A stretch of DNA of 6,978 bases from Candidatus Zixiibacteriota bacterium (GTDB lineage Bacteria; Zixibacteria; MSB-5A5; GN15; PGXB01). Below the pieces are notes generated by a model, which worked only from the letters and a program-made list of their open reading frames with translations, was not told the DNA's origin and searched no databases. Both the position numbers and the translations under genes were made by a program. The stretch spans positions 1 through 6,978 of the forward strand of contig DAOWOO010000070.1 in the NCBI GenBank assembly GCA_030642025.1, in the 5' to 3' direction. Shown one piece after another: positions 5,843-6,978 of this stretch (position 1 is its first letter; each line of letters begins with the position of its first letter).

Positions 5843-6658
5843 ATGGAAAACGCCATTGAAACGATCAAAGACTGGGCGACATTGTACGGCATCCGCGTTA
5901 TCGGCGCCATTGCGATACTGGTTATCGGTCGCATAATAATCGGCATATTGACCGGCGTGGTAAGAAAACTCATGAAGAGAAGCAACGCCGATGAAACCCT
6001 GATAAAATTCATGGTAAGCCTGACCCGGATAGCCCTTCTGACATTCCTGGTTATTGCCGCTATTAATACTCTGGGAGTGCAGACAACCTCTTTTGTGGCA
6101 ATTATCGGTGCGGCCGGCCTTGCTATCGGTTTTGCTTTGCAGGGGTCGCTGGCCAATTTTGCCTCAGGAGTTATGATTATAATTTTCCGGCCTTTCAAGG
6201 AAGGTGATTATATCGAGGCTGGCGGTACATCAGGTTCAGTCGAGGAAGTCCATATTTTCAACACCATTCTCAAGACACCGGACAATAGGAAAGTGACAGT
6301 CCCCAACAGCAAGATTACCGGCGACAATATCGTCAATTACTCGGCCCGCGATACCCGCCGGGTCGACATGGTTTTCGGGATCGGCTATGATGATGATATC
6401 AAAAAGGCCAAAGAAATCCTTGAGCGGATTCTAAAAGAAGACAGTCGAATTCTTGATGATCCGGCACCGCAGGTGGCCGTTTCGGAACTGGCCGACAGTT
6501 CGGTCAATTTTGTTGTTCGTCCCTGGGTAAAAACCGCCGATTATTGGGGCGTATATTTCGATATCACCGAAAAGGTCAAGCTGACTTTCGATCAGGAAAA
6601 TATCTCGATACCGTATCCTCAACAGGATGTTCACATGCACCAGGTTACCGACGCCTGA
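5843..6658 (+). CDS. mscS: Small-conductance mechanosensitive channel, MscS family
   Basis: The 271-residue product is close in size to E. coli MscS (286 residues), an inner-membrane heptamer that opens under membrane tension to release solutes on hypo-osmotic shock. Membrane segments are predicted at about 17-38 (TM1), 57-78 (TM2) and 82-114 (TM3). TM3 has the pore-lining Gly/Ala pattern I-I-G-A-A-G-L-A-I-G-F-A-L-Q-G-S-L (87-103), ending in I-F-R-P-F-K-E-G-D-Y. The beta domain follows with T-S-G-S-V-E-E-V-H-I-F-N-T and V-P-N-S-K-I-T-G-D-N-I-V-N-Y. The C-terminal cytoplasmic vestibule has G-I-G-Y-D-D-D-I, N-F-V-V-R-P-W and the closing I-P-Y-P-Q-Q-D-V-H. All blocks run in order, so the channel looks complete. 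Shine-Dalgarno GAGGAGAG (5833-5840) just ahead of the ATG fixes the start. The gene sits alone between two terminators, so it is probably monocistronic. Confidence 0.95.
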   Translation: MENAIETIKDWATLYGIRVIGAIAILVIGRIIIGILTGVVRKLMKRSNADETLIKFMVSLTRIALLTFLVIAAINTLGVQTTSFVAIIGAAGLAIGFALQGSLANFASGVMIIIFRPFKEGDYIEAGGTSGSVEEVHIFNTILKTPDNRKVTVPNSKITGDNIVNYSARDTRRVDMVFGIGYDDDIKKAKEILERILKEDSRILDDPAPQVAVSELADSSVNFVVRPWVKTADYWGVYFDITEKVKLTFDQENISIPYPQQDVHMHQVTDA

Positions 6659-6683
6659 TTTTGAATTATACCGAATACTCAAA

Positions 6684-6707
6684 GCCCGCCCGAATCGGCG
6701 GGTTTTT
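6684..6707 (+). terminator. Rho-independent terminator after mscS
   Basis: CCCGCC (6685-6690) and GGCGGG (6697-6702) form a perfect stem with a six-base loop, followed at once by five T (6703-6707). It lies 26 bases after the mscS stop and separates it from murA. Confidence 0.9.
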
Positions 6708-6738
6708 ATATATAATCGCACTTTGTCAGATTTCAATT

Positions 6739-6780
6739 TTCCATTGTGTTGCACAAATTAAAATCCTATTCTTCCATTGT
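6739..6780. repeat. Spaced 9-base direct repeat upstream of murA
   Basis: TTCCATTGT occurs at 6739-6747 and again at 6772-6780, 33 bases apart start to start, which is about three helical turns. The first copy overlaps a small dyad, TTGTG (6744-6748) with CACAA (6752-6756). A regulator site near the murA promoter is possible, but the repeat is short and AT-rich. Confidence 0.35.
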
Positions 6781-6800
6781 AAAAAGTTAGCTTCGAACGG

Positions 6801-6818
6801 ACGCACCATGTCGTGCGT
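6801..6818 (+). promoter_or_regulatory. Hairpin in the murA leader
   Basis: ACGCAC (6801-6806) and GTGCGT (6813-6818) form a perfect 6-bp stem with a six-base loop, ending 10 bases before the murA Shine-Dalgarno (GAAGGA, 6829-6834). Only three T follow, so it is a weak terminator at best; a leader stem or a protein-binding palindrome is equally likely. Confidence 0.4.
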
Positions 6819-6840
6819 TTAAAGAGTAGAAGGATAAAGC

Positions 6841-6978
6841 ATGGACAAATTCGTAATACACGGCGGCAGGAAACTCAACGGCACAATAAAGACAGAAGGT
6901 TCCAAGAATGCAGCCCTGCCGATTATAGCCGGATCGATTTTAATCTCCAAAGGCACGACGATTCTGGAAAATGTCCCA
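6841..6978 (+). CDS. murA: UDP-N-acetylglucosamine 1-carboxyvinyltransferase, N-terminal part (cut by window edge)
   Basis: The first 46 residues are present. MurA transfers enolpyruvate from PEP to UDP-GlcNAc, the first committed step of peptidoglycan synthesis, in the cytoplasm. The start M-D-K-F-V-I-H-G-G-R-K-L-N-G, then E-G-S-K-N-A-A-L-P-I at 19-28 and I-L-E-N-V-P at 41-46, are the usual N-terminal blocks. K22 and N23 fall at the same numbers as the active-site pair of E. coli MurA. GAAGGA at 6829-6834, six bases before the ATG, supports this start. The related enzyme AroA shares the fold, but this N-terminus is MurA-like. The rest of the gene lies beyond the window. Confidence 0.95.
   Translation, partial: MDKFVIHGGRKLNGTIKTEGSKNAALPIIAGSILISKGTTILENVP

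Noticed and set aside
5754..5936. Small plus-strand open frame overlapping the mscS start
   Set aside because: It has no ribosome binding site, runs into mscS in another frame and has no recognisable product.

Overview
The window looks like a chromosomal segment of a bacterium from the FCB superphylum (a Zixibacteria/Marinimicrobia/KSB1-like lineage would fit; this is inference). The first gene ends in a typical type IX secretion (T9SS) type A sorting domain, base composition is moderate, Shine-Dalgarno sites of the GGAGG/GAGGAG type are present, and the genes are of mixed unrelated function in short operons. No mobile element, tRNA, rRNA or CRISPR array is visible.

Layout. (1) 1-742: 3' end of a secreted parallel beta-helix protein with a C-terminal sorting domain; its frame is open to the left window edge. 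(2) 743-1358: about 600 bases without an intact gene. They hold a GC-rich, hairpin-dense island (about 999-1166) and, on the opposite strand, a short frameshifted relic of a second T9SS sorting domain (about 1202-1295). (3) 1359-2584: a two-gene, translationally coupled unit encoding a short QueG-like double [4Fe-4S] protein and a DUF4416 protein. (4) 2670-5496: a second unit encoding an exported alpha/beta-hydrolase-fold protein with a degenerate nucleophile elbow and a C-terminal TPR-like region, then a Tat-exported aldo/keto reductase carrying a C-terminal double-cluster ferredoxin module; a rho-independent terminator follows. (5) 5564-5842: a non-coding leader with a perfect palindrome, an inverted repeat and a 12-bp tandem duplication, followed by an MscS-type mechanosensitive channel gene with its own terminator. 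(6) 6841-6978: the start of murA (peptidoglycan precursor synthesis), cut by the right edge.

The genes do not form one pathway. The parts most worth a second look are the structured island with the opposite-strand sorting-domain relic, the QueG-like protein that seems to lack the catalytic Asp motif, and the two-gene exported unit pairing an apparently catalytically degenerate hydrolase with a Tat-dependent iron-sulfur aldo/keto reductase. No complete new defence or mobile system is evident.
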